Shown here: positions 44,412-54,966 of the stretch, one piece after another
Layout: each line of letters begins with the position of its first letter
Numbering within the stretch: position 1 is the first letter of the stretch
DNA from: [Pantoea] beijingensis
GTDB lineage: Bacteria > Pseudomonadota > Gammaproteobacteria > Enterobacterales > Enterobacteriaceae
Reading direction: 5' to 3'
Length of the DNA stretch: 64,000 nt
NCBI RefSeq assembly: GCF_022647505.1
Contig: NZ_CP071409.1
Location: forward strand, 2,480,001 to 2,544,000
Notes under the pieces: generated by a model
The model's database searches: none
Told to the model about the DNA's origin: nothing
The model's input: the letters and a program-made list of their open reading frames with translations, nothing else
Program-made: the position numbers and the translations under genes

Positions 44412-44906
44412 TTATCGCGTTTTAATCACTAAGCGATTACTTTGTTTCACTTCTTCCATGACCACGTAAGTGCGCGTGTCATTCACGCCCGGCAGACGCA
44501 GCAAGGTTTCACCCAATAGTTTACGATAGGCCGACATATCTGGCACGCGCGTTTTCAACAGATAGTCAAAATCACCGGAAACAAGGTGACATTCTTGAGT
44601 TTCCTCAAGTTTTTGTACCGCGGCGTTAAATTGTTCGAACACATCTGGTGCACCACGATTCAGAGTAATCTCAACAAAAACTAACAGTGAAGCGTCCAGG
44701 TAGTGTGGGTTGAGCTGGGCGGTATAGCCAAGGATAAAGCCTTGCCGTTCCAGACGACGAACACGTTCAAGACACGGTGTTGGGGATAATCCCACCCGTT
44801 TAGAAAGTTCAACGTTCGAAATACGACCATCCTTTTGTAATTCATTCAGGATATTACGGTCGATTCTGTCGAGATCTTTACCAGGACGTTTTTTATTGTC
44901 TACCAT
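44412..44906 (-). CDS. lrp: Leucine-responsive regulatory protein Lrp
   Basis: A global AsnC-family regulator that responds to leucine and controls amino acid metabolism, pili and many other genes. The 164-residue protein is nearly identical to E. coli Lrp: N-terminal helix-turn-helix (RISNVELSKRVGLSPTPCLERVRRL, about residues 28-52 in a longer block) and a C-terminal RAM effector domain (HLVSGDFDYLLKTRVPD). The leader before the ATG (GAGAGACTATAATA) matches that of E. coli lrp. It is divergent from trxB across a 517-base region that should hold its autoregulated promoter. Confidence 0.98.
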   Translation of the reverse strand: MVDNKKRPGKDLDRIDRNILNELQKDGRISNVELSKRVGLSPTPCLERVRRLERQGFILGYTAQLNPHYLDASLLVFVEITLNRGAPDVFEQFNAAVQKLEETQECHLVSGDFDYLLKTRVPDMSAYRKLLGETLLRLPGVNDTRTYVVMEEVKQSNRLVIKTR

Positions 44907-46392
<1,486 letters not shown>

Positions 46393-46422
46393 CTTGTTAA
46401 TAACTTGATCGAAATTAGCTCT

Positions 46423-46448
46423 GGCGACTGTTGAACAGTCGCCTTTTT
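46423..46448 (+). terminator. Rho-independent terminator of trxB
   Basis: GGCGACTG-TTGAA-CAGTCGCC, an 8-bp stem followed by TTTTTATT. Confidence 0.92.
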
Positions 46449-46549
46449 ATTATCTGCGCTGTAACATTGCCTGCGCCTGCTGCTTGGGTCATTCATGTGG
46501 CATTGCCGATCGGCTGCCAGTTTCGTTTTTTCGACAAGAACGGCATTTG

Positions 46550-48316
46550 ATGAATAAAACGCGTCAACAAGAACTCACCCGCTGGCTGAAGCAACAAAGC
46601 GTGTATGCGCGTCGTTGGCTAAGGTTCTCTTTTCTGCTTGGCCTGGCGGCAGCGCTACTGATTATTTTGCAGGCATGGCTGCTGGCATCATTACTGCATA
46701 ATCTGATCGTGCTGCAATTGCCTCGCGCCAGTCTGATCCCTGATGTTCTCTCTTTACTGCTCTGCTTCGTTGGTCGTGCCATTATTGCCTGGCTACGTGA
46801 GCGCTGTGGTTTTTATGCCGGCAAGATTATCCGCCGCACGCTACGTAAAGCAGTGCTCGATCGACTGGACGCACTCGGCCCTGCCTGGATCCAGGGAAAA
46901 CCAGCCGGAAGTTGGGCCACGCTGCTATTAGAGCAAATAGAAGAGATGCAGGATTACTATGCGCGCTATTTACCGCAGATGACGCTGGCAGTGTTAATTC
47001 CCTGCTTTATATTGATCGCTATTTTTCCTGTTAACTGGGCTGCCGGGCTTATTTTACTGGCAACTGCGCCGCTAATTCCGCTGTTTATGGCCCTGGTGGG
47101 AATGGGGGCTGCCGACGCAAACCGACGTAATTTCCTTGCTCTTTCACGTCTTAGCGGTCACTTCCTCGATCGCCTACGTGGGATGGAGACATTGCGCCTC
47201 TTTCATCGCGCTGACGCAGAGACTGAAAGTATTCGCCAGGCCTCGGAGAGTTTTCGCCGCCGCACCATGGAAGTGCTGCGTCTCGCTTTTCTTTCATCTG
47301 CCGTTTTAGAGTTTTTTGCCTCAATTTCCATCGCCATTGTGGCGGTCTATTTTGGTTTTTCCTATTTGGGTGAACTGGATTTCGGTCATTACGGAAATAG
47401 CGTTACCCTGTTCGCCGGTTTCCTTGTCCTGATCCTCGCTCCTGAATTTTTTCAACCTTTGCGCGATTTAGGTACTTTCTATCATGCAAAGGCGCAGGCG
47501 GTTGGCGCAGCAGATGCATTGCACACTTTCCTGAAACAGAGTGACGATCGCGTTATGCAGCGGGGTGTTCAACCTTTCCCGGAGGCCCCGACATTAAGCA
47601 TTGTGGCACATGAACTCACAATCTTGTCACCGTCTGGTGCAACGCTCGCCGGCCCGCTAAGTTTTACACTCGGAGAGAGGAAACGCATTGCATTGGTCGG
47701 ACAGAGCGGAGCCGGGAAAACCTCGCTACTCAATGTACTGCTGGGTTTTCTTCCTTATCAGGGGTCGTTGACCATAAATGGCATTGAACTGCGCGACATT
47801 TCCCCCGAAAGCTGGCAACAGCGACTGGCATGGGTCGGACAAAATCCTCATCTCCCTGCACGGACGCTACGGGATAATCTGACAGGCGGTACAGCGGGTG
47901 ATATCAGCCTGAACAACGCGTTGCAACAAGCCAGCGTTGATGAGTTTCTGCCCCGCCTGCCGGAAGGACTTGATACAGAATTGGGAGAGGATGCGGCTCG
48001 TCTTTCGGTCGGCCAGGCACAGCGTGTGGCGGTTGCCAGAGCATTGCTCAAGCCCGCACAACTTCTGCTGCTTGACGAGCCGGCAGCGAGTCTTGACGCC
48101 GATAGCGAGCAACGCGTGATGTTTGCATTGCAGCAGGCTTCTTACCAACAAACCACGTTATTGGTCACGCATCAATTGCACCAGCTCGCACTTTGGGATG
48201 AAATTTGGGTCATGCGTGATGGTTTGTTGATCCAGCAGGGGCACTATGACGAATTGTCCGCCGCTCGCGGACCTTTTGCCAGTTTGCTGGCCCAGCGTCA
48301 GGGAGAAATCGAATAA
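46550..48316 (+). CDS. cydD: Heterodimeric ABC transporter subunit CydD
   Basis: With CydC it forms an inner-membrane ABC exporter required for assembly of cytochrome bd; glutathione and cysteine were reported as substrates and haem has been proposed. The ATG at 46550 gives 588 residues, the E. coli length, starting MNKTRQQELTRWLKQQS. Six membrane helices lie in residues 20-310. The ATPase domain has Walker A VGQSGAGKTSL, signature LSVGQAQRVAVARALL and Walker B LLLLDEPAASLD. Note the SVGQ instead of SGGQ signature, which E. coli CydD shares. The stop overlaps the cydC start by one base (TAATG). Confidence 0.97.
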   Translation: MNKTRQQELTRWLKQQSVYARRWLRFSFLLGLAAALLIILQAWLLASLLHNLIVLQLPRASLIPDVLSLLLCFVGRAIIAWLRERCGFYAGKIIRRTLRKAVLDRLDALGPAWIQGKPAGSWATLLLEQIEEMQDYYARYLPQMTLAVLIPCFILIAIFPVNWAAGLILLATAPLIPLFMALVGMGAADANRRNFLALSRLSGHFLDRLRGMETLRLFHRADAETESIRQASESFRRRTMEVLRLAFLSSAVLEFFASISIAIVAVYFGFSYLGELDFGHYGNSVTLFAGFLVLILAPEFFQPLRDLGTFYHAKAQAVGAADALHTFLKQSDDRVMQRGVQPFPEAPTLSIVAHELTILSPSGATLAGPLSFTLGERKRIALVGQSGAGKTSLLNVLLGFLPYQGSLTINGIELRDISPESWQQRLAWVGQNPHLPARTLRDNLTGGTAGDISLNNALQQASVDEFLPRLPEGLDTELGEDAARLSVGQAQRVAVARALLKPAQLLLLDEPAASLDADSEQRVMFALQQASYQQTTLLVTHQLHQLALWDEIWVMRDGLLIQQGHYDELSAARGPFASLLAQRQGEIE

Positions 48317-50046
48317 TGAAAGCCCTCCTTCCTTTTTTAAAACTATACCGCCGCCATACCTGGCTGCTGGCATTGGGCGTGATACTCGCCGCGGTCACCC
48401 TGCTGGCCAGCATCGGCTTATTAACCCTTTCTGGCTGGTTCCTTGCAGCATCATCATTGGCAGGTATCGCTGGCCTCTATAGCTTTAATTATATGCTGCC
48501 GGCTGCCGGCGTACGTGGTGCGGCAATCACGCGCACCGCCGCACGCTATTTCGAGCGTTTAGTCAGCCACGATGGTACTTTCCGGGTGTTACAGCATTTG
48601 CGCGTATTTACTTTCAGTAAGTTGCTACCGCTCTCGCCCGCGGGGATCGCCCACTTTCGTAAGGGTGAACTTCTTAATCGTCTGGTTGCTGATGTCGACA
48701 CGCTCGATCATCTCTATCTGCGCGTTATTTCCCCGCTGATTGGGGCATTTACGGTAATTGTGGTCGTGACTTTTGGCCTGAGCTGGCTCGATATAAACCT
48801 GGCGCTCACGTTGGGGAGTATTTTATTGCTTACGCTACTGTTTTTGCCTCCACTATTCTATCGAGCCGGGCAACCTGCCGGTGCGGCAATAACTCAACTT
48901 CGCGGCCAGTATCGTTTGCAGCTAACCCGCTGGCTGCAGGGCCATGCCGAGCTGAATATTTATGGCAGCGCGCAGGATTTTCGTCGTCAGTTAGAGAATT
49001 CTGAACAGCAGTGGCAGCAAGCTCAGCAACGGCAGGCCAACCTGACCGGATTGTCACAGAGCGTGATGATGCTTATTAGTGGTGCCACTGTTATCCTGCT
49101 GCTATGGCTGAGTGCGGGAGGCGTCGGTAATTTTGCATCTCCGGGGGCGTTCATCGCGCTATTTGTTTTTTGTACGCTCGCCGCCTTTGAAGCACTGGCC
49201 CCCGTTAGCGCTGCGTTTCAACATTTAGGTCAGGTTGTGGCATCCGCGCTACGCGTGTCGCAGATTATCGATCAACAACCCGATGTTGTTTTCCCCGATC
49301 GCCATACAACGGTTTCGCCCGGCGCTGCGGTGCAGCTTACTGATGTCAGTTTCCGCTACGAGCATACAGTTGAACCGGCTATTCAGCATCTTTCATTGAC
49401 CGTCGCCACGGGTGAAAAAATTGTGTTACTCGGACCTACCGGCTGTGGTAAATCAACGTTGCTCCAATTACTCACCCGAGCATGGAACGTACAAAGCGGC
49501 AGTATTCAGCTCAATGGCGTAGCGTTGCCGCAATGGGATGAAACCTCGCTACGCGCGCGTATCAGCGTTGTTAGCCAGCGCGTCCATCTGTTCAGCCAGA
49601 CGCTACGGGATAATTTACGCCTCGCCGCACCGGACGCTGACGATAGCAAACTGGAAGAGATACTGCGCCAGGTGGGACTGAATAAGTTACTGGATAACGC
49701 TGAGGGATTGAATGCATGGATGGGGGAAGGCGGCCGTCAACTTTCCGGTGGTGAATTACGGCGGTTGGGCCTGGCACGCGCGCTGCTGCATAGCGGTGAG
49801 TTACTACTCCTGGACGAACCGACAGAAGGGTTAGATGCAGAAACTGAACATCATATTCTGGCTCTCCTTGCTAAGCTGACCGCCCAAAAAACGGTTGTGA
49901 TGGTAACACATCGACTGCAGAGCCTTGACACGTTTGATCATATTTATGTGATGGATCAAGGCACGATTATTGAGCATGGCAATCACCTGCAATTGCTTGA
50001 GGCCCGGGGGCGCTATTGGCATTTTCATCAACGTTTGGCGTTATAA
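48316..50046 (+). CDS. cydC: Heterodimeric ABC transporter subunit CydC
   Basis: Partner of CydD in the exporter needed for cytochrome bd and periplasmic cytochrome assembly. The 576-residue protein starts MKALLPFLKLYRRHTWLLALG, with six membrane helices, LSGWFLAASSLAG in the second segment, and an ATPase domain with Walker A LGPTGCGKSTLL, signature LSGGELRRLGLARALL and Walker B LLLLDEPTEGLD. The start is coupled to cydD by a TAATG overlap. Aat follows 98 bases later in the same direction. Confidence 0.97.
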   Translation: MKALLPFLKLYRRHTWLLALGVILAAVTLLASIGLLTLSGWFLAASSLAGIAGLYSFNYMLPAAGVRGAAITRTAARYFERLVSHDGTFRVLQHLRVFTFSKLLPLSPAGIAHFRKGELLNRLVADVDTLDHLYLRVISPLIGAFTVIVVVTFGLSWLDINLALTLGSILLLTLLFLPPLFYRAGQPAGAAITQLRGQYRLQLTRWLQGHAELNIYGSAQDFRRQLENSEQQWQQAQQRQANLTGLSQSVMMLISGATVILLLWLSAGGVGNFASPGAFIALFVFCTLAAFEALAPVSAAFQHLGQVVASALRVSQIIDQQPDVVFPDRHTTVSPGAAVQLTDVSFRYEHTVEPAIQHLSLTVATGEKIVLLGPTGCGKSTLLQLLTRAWNVQSGSIQLNGVALPQWDETSLRARISVVSQRVHLFSQTLRDNLRLAAPDADDSKLEEILRQVGLNKLLDNAEGLNAWMGEGGRQLSGGELRRLGLARALLHSGELLLLDEPTEGLDAETEHHILALLAKLTAQKTVVMVTHRLQSLDTFDHIYVMDQGTIIEHGNHLQLLEARGRYWHFHQRLAL

Positions 50047-50144
50047 TTTTTTTGCCAGAACACCTGGATCTGGCAAGCGCGTATAATCAATGTCATCCGG
50101 ACATCTGCCATGCCCGTGTTATCACCGTCAGGGAATAACCCACT

Positions 50145-50837
50145 ATGCGATTGATTCAGCTATCCCGCGAATCACTAAATTTTCCTCCACCAGAAATGGC
50201 GTTGAGAGAGCCTAATGGCCTGCTCGCTATCGGTGGCGATCTTAGCCCTTCTCGTCTACTGGCAGCTTATCAGCGAGGGATTTTTCCATGGTTTTCCGCA
50301 GGCGATCCTATTCTGTGGTGGTCACCTGATCCGCGCGCCGTGCTGCTACCCGAAACATTTCACCTGAGCCGCAGCATGAAGCGCTTTCATCAACGTTCAC
50401 CTTATCGTGTGACACTTAATCAGGCATTTAAGACAGTCATCGATGGCTGCGCCAGCGAACGCGATGAGGGGACCTGGATTACACCAGAAGTAAAACATGC
50501 CTGGCTCAGGCTATTTGAAATGGGTAAAGCGCAGTCGATAGAGGTATGGCAGGATGATGAAGTCGTTGGCGGTATGTATGGCCTGGCATTGGGGCAAGTA
50601 TTTTGTGGCGAATCCATGTTCAGCCGCCGTGAAAATGCATCTAAAACAGCGTTGCTGGTTTTTAGCCGCTATTTCCATCAAAACGGTGGGCGCCTGATTG
50701 ATTGCCAGATTTTAAACCCACACACTGCCTCACTCGGTGCGCAAGAGGTTTCACGCGCGGTCTATCTTAATAGCTTGCAGATGCTGGGGCAGCAGTCCGT
50801 TGCAGAAGATTGCTGGCAAGTCAAAACGCTTTTTTGA
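50145..50837 (+). CDS. aat: Leucyl/phenylalanyl-tRNA-protein transferase
   Basis: Attaches Leu or Phe from aminoacyl-tRNA to proteins with N-terminal Arg or Lys (also Met in some cases), making them N-degrons for ClpS-ClpAP. The 230-residue protein starts [20 protein letters not shown], and contains [25 protein letters not shown] and [10 protein letters not shown], the family hallmarks, plus [18 protein letters not shown] of the GNAT-like fold. The adaptor clpS and protease subunit clpA lie about 800 bases further on the opposite strand, so three parts of the pathway are side by side. Confidence 0.96.
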   Translation: MRLIQLSRESLNFPPPEMALREPNGLLAIGGDLSPSRLLAAYQRGIFPWFSAGDPILWWSPDPRAVLLPETFHLSRSMKRFHQRSPYRVTLNQAFKTVIDGCASERDEGTWITPEVKHAWLRLFEMGKAQSIEVWQDDEVVGGMYGLALGQVFCGESMFSRRENASKTALLVFSRYFHQNGGRLIDCQILNPHTASLGAQEVSRAVYLNSLQMLGQQSVAEDCWQVKTLF

Positions 50838-50877
50838 CGTCAGTAAACGATGTTTTCCGCGCAATTGCTGATAAGAG

Positions 50878-50886
50878 TGGTATAAT
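50878..50886 (+). promoter_or_regulatory. infA upstream promoter, extended -10
   Basis: TGGTATAAT, a perfect TGn-TATAAT extended -10 element. It would start a transcript with a leader of about 330 bases before infA. Confidence 0.65.
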
Positions 50887-50961
50887 ATGCGCGTTTGGTA
50901 TGTCGTCCGCACTTTGCACCCACCACGCAGGCAGTTTGAATTTGGGCAGCGCGGAAAATCT

Positions 50962-50987
50962 GCACGAAATGCGTGAGGATTTCGTGC
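50962..50987 (+). other. Hairpin in the infA leader
   Basis: GCACGAAAT and ATTTCGTGC form a perfect 9-bp stem with an 8-base loop. TTTGAA (50935-50940) and TTCAAA (50998-51003) flank it and could form an outer helix. No T-run follows, so it is not a simple terminator. Confidence 0.5.
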
Positions 50988-51153
50988 TCTGTGCAGGTTC
51001 AAAATAGCAAGTAAAATAGCCCTAATGGGACAGGCTCTTAACCCGCTATTGCCCCCGCTGACGTCATCATCACACCCAATATTTACGCTCTCGTTTCTCA
51101 CTGCGCATTATGCGTAAAGTGCTAACGAACGCTGGTGAAATCACCAACAATTC

Positions 51154-51442
<289 letters not shown>

Positions 51443-51486
51443 TTTGCCCTATTCCGTGTCAGTGCCCACAGGCAATTGGCGCTCAT

Positions 51487-51518
51487 AAAAAAAGGCCGGA
51501 TAATTATCCGGCCTTTTT
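51487..51518. terminator. Bidirectional terminator between infA and clpA
   Basis: AAAAAGGCCGGATAA directly followed by its complement TTATCCGGCCTTTTT. The A and T runs make it work in both directions between convergent genes. Confidence 0.93.
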
Positions 51519-51630
51519 CATTACGTTATCTGTTCACCCTTTTTCAGAATGAAGCTCAGGATGTAATCTATGCCAGCCAGGCAAAGGCGCCTTACCCGCA
51601 CGCCATTTGCCATCTGCTGTACGCGATAAC

Positions 51631-53907
51631 TTAATGCACCGTTCCTTCCGTTTTACGCTTCTGCGCGCTCAGGAAGTGATAGGTCAGTTGGTTGCTCTCT
51701 TTATCAAGCGCAACCGAAACCGAGCCACCATCTACCAACGAGCCAAAGAGTAATTCATTTGCCAGCGGTTTTTTCAAGTTTTCCTGCACGGTCCGTGCCA
51801 TTGGGCGTGCGCCCATCGCTTTGTCGTATCCTTTCTCAGCCAGCCAGTCTCGCGCTTCATCACTGACCTCCAGTGATACACCCTTCGCATCCAGCTGTGC
51901 CTGCAGTTCGACAATAAATTTATCAACCACCTGATGGATAACTTCCTGCGACAGATGCTTGAACCAAATAATATTATCGAGGCGGTTACGGAATTCAGGC
52001 GTAAAGATCTTTTTGATCTCTTCCATTGCGTCAGTACTATTGTCCTGCTGAATCAGGCCAATAGATTTACGTTCGGTTTCACGCACGCCAGCGTTGGTGG
52101 TCATCACCAGCACCACGTTGCGGAAGTCCGCTTTGCGGCCATTGTTATCGGTCAGCATGCCGTTATCCATCACCTGCAGCAACAGGTTGAACACGTCCGG
52201 GTGCGCTTTTTCAATTTCATCCAGCAGCACAACCGCATGTGGATGCTTGATCACCGCATCAGTCAGCAAACCACCCTGATCAAAACCAACATAGCCCGGA
52301 GGTGCACCGATTAAACGGCTCACCGTATGACGTTCCATATATTCCGACATATCAAAGCGCAGCAATTCAATACCCAACGCTTTCGCCAGTTGAACCGTGA
52401 CTTCAGTTTTACCGACACCAGTCGGGCCTGCAAACAGGAAAGAACCAACCGGCTTCCGATCCTGGCCCAGCCCTGCACGGCTCATTTTGATCGCCTCGGT
52501 CAACGCCTCAATAGCATTATCCTGGCCAAACACCAGCATTTTCAGGCGATCGCCCAGTGTCTTAAGCGTATCGCGATCGGTTGCCGAGACACTCTTCTCT
52601 GGTATACGCGCAATACGCGCTACCACAGTTTCAATGTCCGCAACGTTAACGGTTTTCTTGCGTTTACTAACCGGCATCAGGCGGCTGCGGGCACCGGCTT
52701 CATCAATCACGTCAATCGCCTTATCAGGCAAATGACGATCGTTGATATATTTCACCGCCAACTCAACCGCTGCGCGAACCGCTTTCGCGGTGTAGCGCAC
52801 GTCGTGGTGTGCTTCATATTTGGTTTTCAGGCCATTGAGAATCTGCACAGTTTCATCAATCGACGGTTCAGTGATATCGATTTTCTGAAAACGACGTGCC
52901 AGCGCACGATCTTTCTCAAAGATATTGCTGAATTCCTGATATGTAGTTGAGCCCATCACGCGAATTTTGCCACTCGACAACAGAGGTTTAATCAAATTCG
53001 CCGCATCCACCTGCCCGCCGGAAGCCGCACCAGCGCCAATGATGGTATGGATCTCATCAATAAACAGAATGCTGTTGGTATCCTGCTCAAGCTGCTTCAG
53101 TAACGCTTTAAAGCGTTTCTCGAAGTCGCCCCGGTATTTAGTACCGGCAAGCAACGAACCGATATCCAGTGAGTAGATGGTGCAATCTTTGATGATTTCA
53201 GGCACATCCCCTTGCACGATACGCCAGGCAAGACCTTCCGCAATCGCGGTTTTACCGACACCGGACTCGCCCACCAACAGCGGGTTGTTTTTACGACGAC
53301 GGCACAGTACCTGAATCGCACGCTCCAGTTCTCTGTCACGCCCGATAAGCGGGTCGATACCGCCGACGCGAGCAAGCTGATTAAGGTTGGTGGTGAAGTT
53401 TTCCATACGCTCCTCCCCGCCCGCTTGCTCTTCGTTTACCGGATTTTCTGCGCCAGGCGCCTGACTTGACTCATCTTTACGCGTACCGTGGGAAATAAAA
53501 TTCACCACATCCAGACGACTCACTTCATGCTTCCGCAGTAAATAAGCCGCCTGTGATTCCTGTTCGCTGAAAATAGCCACCAACACGTTCGCGCCAGACA
53601 CTTCACTGCGTCCGGACGACTGCACGTGGAAAACCGCACGCTGCAGTACGCGCTGGAAGCTGAGCGTAGGCTGTGTGTCGCGCTCCTCTTCACTGGCAGG
53701 CAGCACCGGTGTCGTTTGTTCGATGAAGGCTTCGAGTTCCTGTCGCAGAGCAACAATGTCCACCGTACAGGCTTCCAGTGCCTCTCTCGCCGACGGGTTG
53801 CTGAGCAAAGCCAGCAACAGATGCTCGACGGTCATAAACTCATGACGGTGCTCACGCGCTCTGGCGAAAGCCATATTTAAACTGAGTTCCAGTTCTTGAT
53901 TGAGCAT
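51631..53907 (-). CDS. clpA: ATP-dependent protease ATPase subunit ClpA
   Basis: The unfoldase that feeds substrates into ClpP. The 758-residue protein equals E. coli in length: N-terminal domain (residues 1-145) that binds ClpS, a first AAA domain with Walker [14 protein letters not shown], and a second with [13 protein letters not shown]. The ClpP-docking IGL loop is present in [11 protein letters not shown]. It is downstream of clpS on the same strand with 58 bases between. clpP is not in the window. Confidence 0.98.
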   Translation of the reverse strand: MLNQELELSLNMAFARAREHRHEFMTVEHLLLALLSNPSAREALEACTVDIVALRQELEAFIEQTTPVLPASEEERDTQPTLSFQRVLQRAVFHVQSSGRSEVSGANVLVAIFSEQESQAAYLLRKHEVSRLDVVNFISHGTRKDESSQAPGAENPVNEEQAGGEERMENFTTNLNQLARVGGIDPLIGRDRELERAIQVLCRRRKNNPLLVGESGVGKTAIAEGLAWRIVQGDVPEIIKDCTIYSLDIGSLLAGTKYRGDFEKRFKALLKQLEQDTNSILFIDEIHTIIGAGAASGGQVDAANLIKPLLSSGKIRVMGSTTYQEFSNIFEKDRALARRFQKIDITEPSIDETVQILNGLKTKYEAHHDVRYTAKAVRAAVELAVKYINDRHLPDKAIDVIDEAGARSRLMPVSKRKKTVNVADIETVVARIARIPEKSVSATDRDTLKTLGDRLKMLVFGQDNAIEALTEAIKMSRAGLGQDRKPVGSFLFAGPTGVGKTEVTVQLAKALGIELLRFDMSEYMERHTVSRLIGAPPGYVGFDQGGLLTDAVIKHPHAVVLLDEIEKAHPDVFNLLLQVMDNGMLTDNNGRKADFRNVVLVMTTNAGVRETERKSIGLIQQDNSTDAMEEIKKIFTPEFRNRLDNIIWFKHLSQEVIHQVVDKFIVELQAQLDAKGVSLEVSDEARDWLAEKGYDKAMGARPMARTVQENLKKPLANELLFGSLVDGGSVSVALDKESNQLTYHFLSAQKRKTEGTVH

Positions 53908-53965
53908 TAGGCACCTCCCCCAATTATTGCCCTACGGACCGCTCCCGAATGGCGCGGAAAACCGA

Positions 53966-54286
53966 TCAGGCTTCTTCCAGCGTACATAGCAACGGATGCT
54001 CATGATCTTTCGCATAACGATTCACATGTGCGACTTTGGTCTCAGCAACTTCAGCGGTAAATACTCCACAAATTGCTCTCCCCTGGTAGTGAATCGCAAG
54101 CATCAGTTGCGTTGCACGTTCAACATCATAAGAAAAGAACTTTTGCAGAACGTCAATAACAAATTCCATAGGCGTATAATCATCATTGTTCAGTATAACT
54201 TTATACATCGAGGGTGGCTTTAACCCCTCACGCAGTTTATCTTCTGCAAGATGCTCAAAGTTAAGCCAATCGTTAGTATTTCCCAT
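53966..54286 (-). CDS. clpS: ClpA adaptor protein ClpS
   Basis: The N-recognin that binds proteins with N-terminal Leu, Phe, Tyr or Trp and hands them to ClpAP. The 106-residue protein has a flexible N-terminal extension and the core [20 protein letters not shown], whose NDD..M region and the histidine in LAIHYQG form the hydrophobic N-degron pocket. It is divergent from cspD and upstream of clpA, as in E. coli. Confidence 0.97.
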   Translation of the reverse strand: MGNTNDWLNFEHLAEDKLREGLKPPSMYKVILNNDDYTPMEFVIDVLQKFFSYDVERATQLMLAIHYQGRAICGVFTAEVAETKVAHVNRYAKDHEHPLLCTLEEA

Positions 54287-54611
54287 AGTAATCCGTCGTT
54301 ATTGTGCATTACGTTCTGGCAGCAGATTAGCATGCCCTGCATTAAGTTTAACACGCCCGGCCATCTGGCCTGCGTGAGTGAAAATTTATCCCATTTTTCC
54401 TATACGCGACCTTCATCACAAAATTCTCAATAGCGTTAACTGCTTCAAATTTTTATGATTTCATCTCCATCCGAGGCCGCCGATTGCTTGACGCTAAGAC
54501 CATTTTATCTACATTGTACAGGCATAAGCTGAATGAGTTTTAAGCAGCTTGGGCTAAAAGTCAGATTACCTCACTCACTCATATAAAATGTCTTGCGAGG
54601 GATGTAGAAGC
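54287..54611. other. clpS-cspD intergenic region
   Basis: A 325-base divergent promoter region, no gene seen. A sigma-70-like promoter for cspD (TTGACG-N16-TACATT) lies at 54488-54515. The half near clpS contains no strong element I recognise. Confidence 0.6.
54488..54515 (+). promoter_or_regulatory. Probable cspD promoter
   Basis: TTGACG at 54488-54493 and TACATT at 54510-54515 with a 16-base spacer, leaving a leader of about 90 bases. Confidence 0.5.
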
Positions 54612-54839
54612 ATGGAGACGGGTACTGTTAAATGGTTCAATAATGCCAAAGGCTTCGGCTTTATCTGTCCAGTTGGTGGCGGCGAAGATATCTTTGCTCA
54701 CTACTCTACCATTCAGATGGATGGTTACAGAACGTTGAAAGCCGGGCAACAAGTCCAGTTTGATGTGCATGAGGGGCCTAAAGGTAACCATGCCAGCCTC
54801 ATCGTCCCAGTAGAAATGGCCGCCACAGTCAATGCCTGA
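54612..54839 (+). CDS. cspD: Cold-shock-like protein CspD
   Basis: A single-stranded nucleic-acid-binding protein made in stationary phase and starvation that in E. coli blocks DNA replication; it is not cold-induced. The 75-residue protein has METGTVKWFNNAKGFGFICP, with RNP1 KGFGFI and RNP2 DIFAHYS. The ATG at 54612 matches the family start; an ATG at 54588 would add eight residues. It is followed by a strong terminator. In E. coli macAB and ybjX follow; here ybjD does. Confidence 0.95.
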   Translation: METGTVKWFNNAKGFGFICPVGGGEDIFAHYSTIQMDGYRTLKAGQQVQFDVHEGPKGNHASLIVPVEMAATVNA

Positions 54840-54873
54840 CCCTTTCTCTCTTCATTCTGTACAACCTTACCCA

Positions 54874-54903
54874 AAAATGCCAGCTGCACCTGCTGGCATT
54901 TTT
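54874..54903 (+). terminator. Rho-independent terminator of cspD
   Basis: AAAATGCCAGC-TGCACCT-GCTGGCATTTT, an 11-bp stem ending in TTTTT. Confidence 0.92.
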
Positions 54904-54966
54904 ATAACTCAATCATGCTGACGTTTAATTAAATTGGGCTGCTTTTATCCTTTTCAAGTCCCTGAG

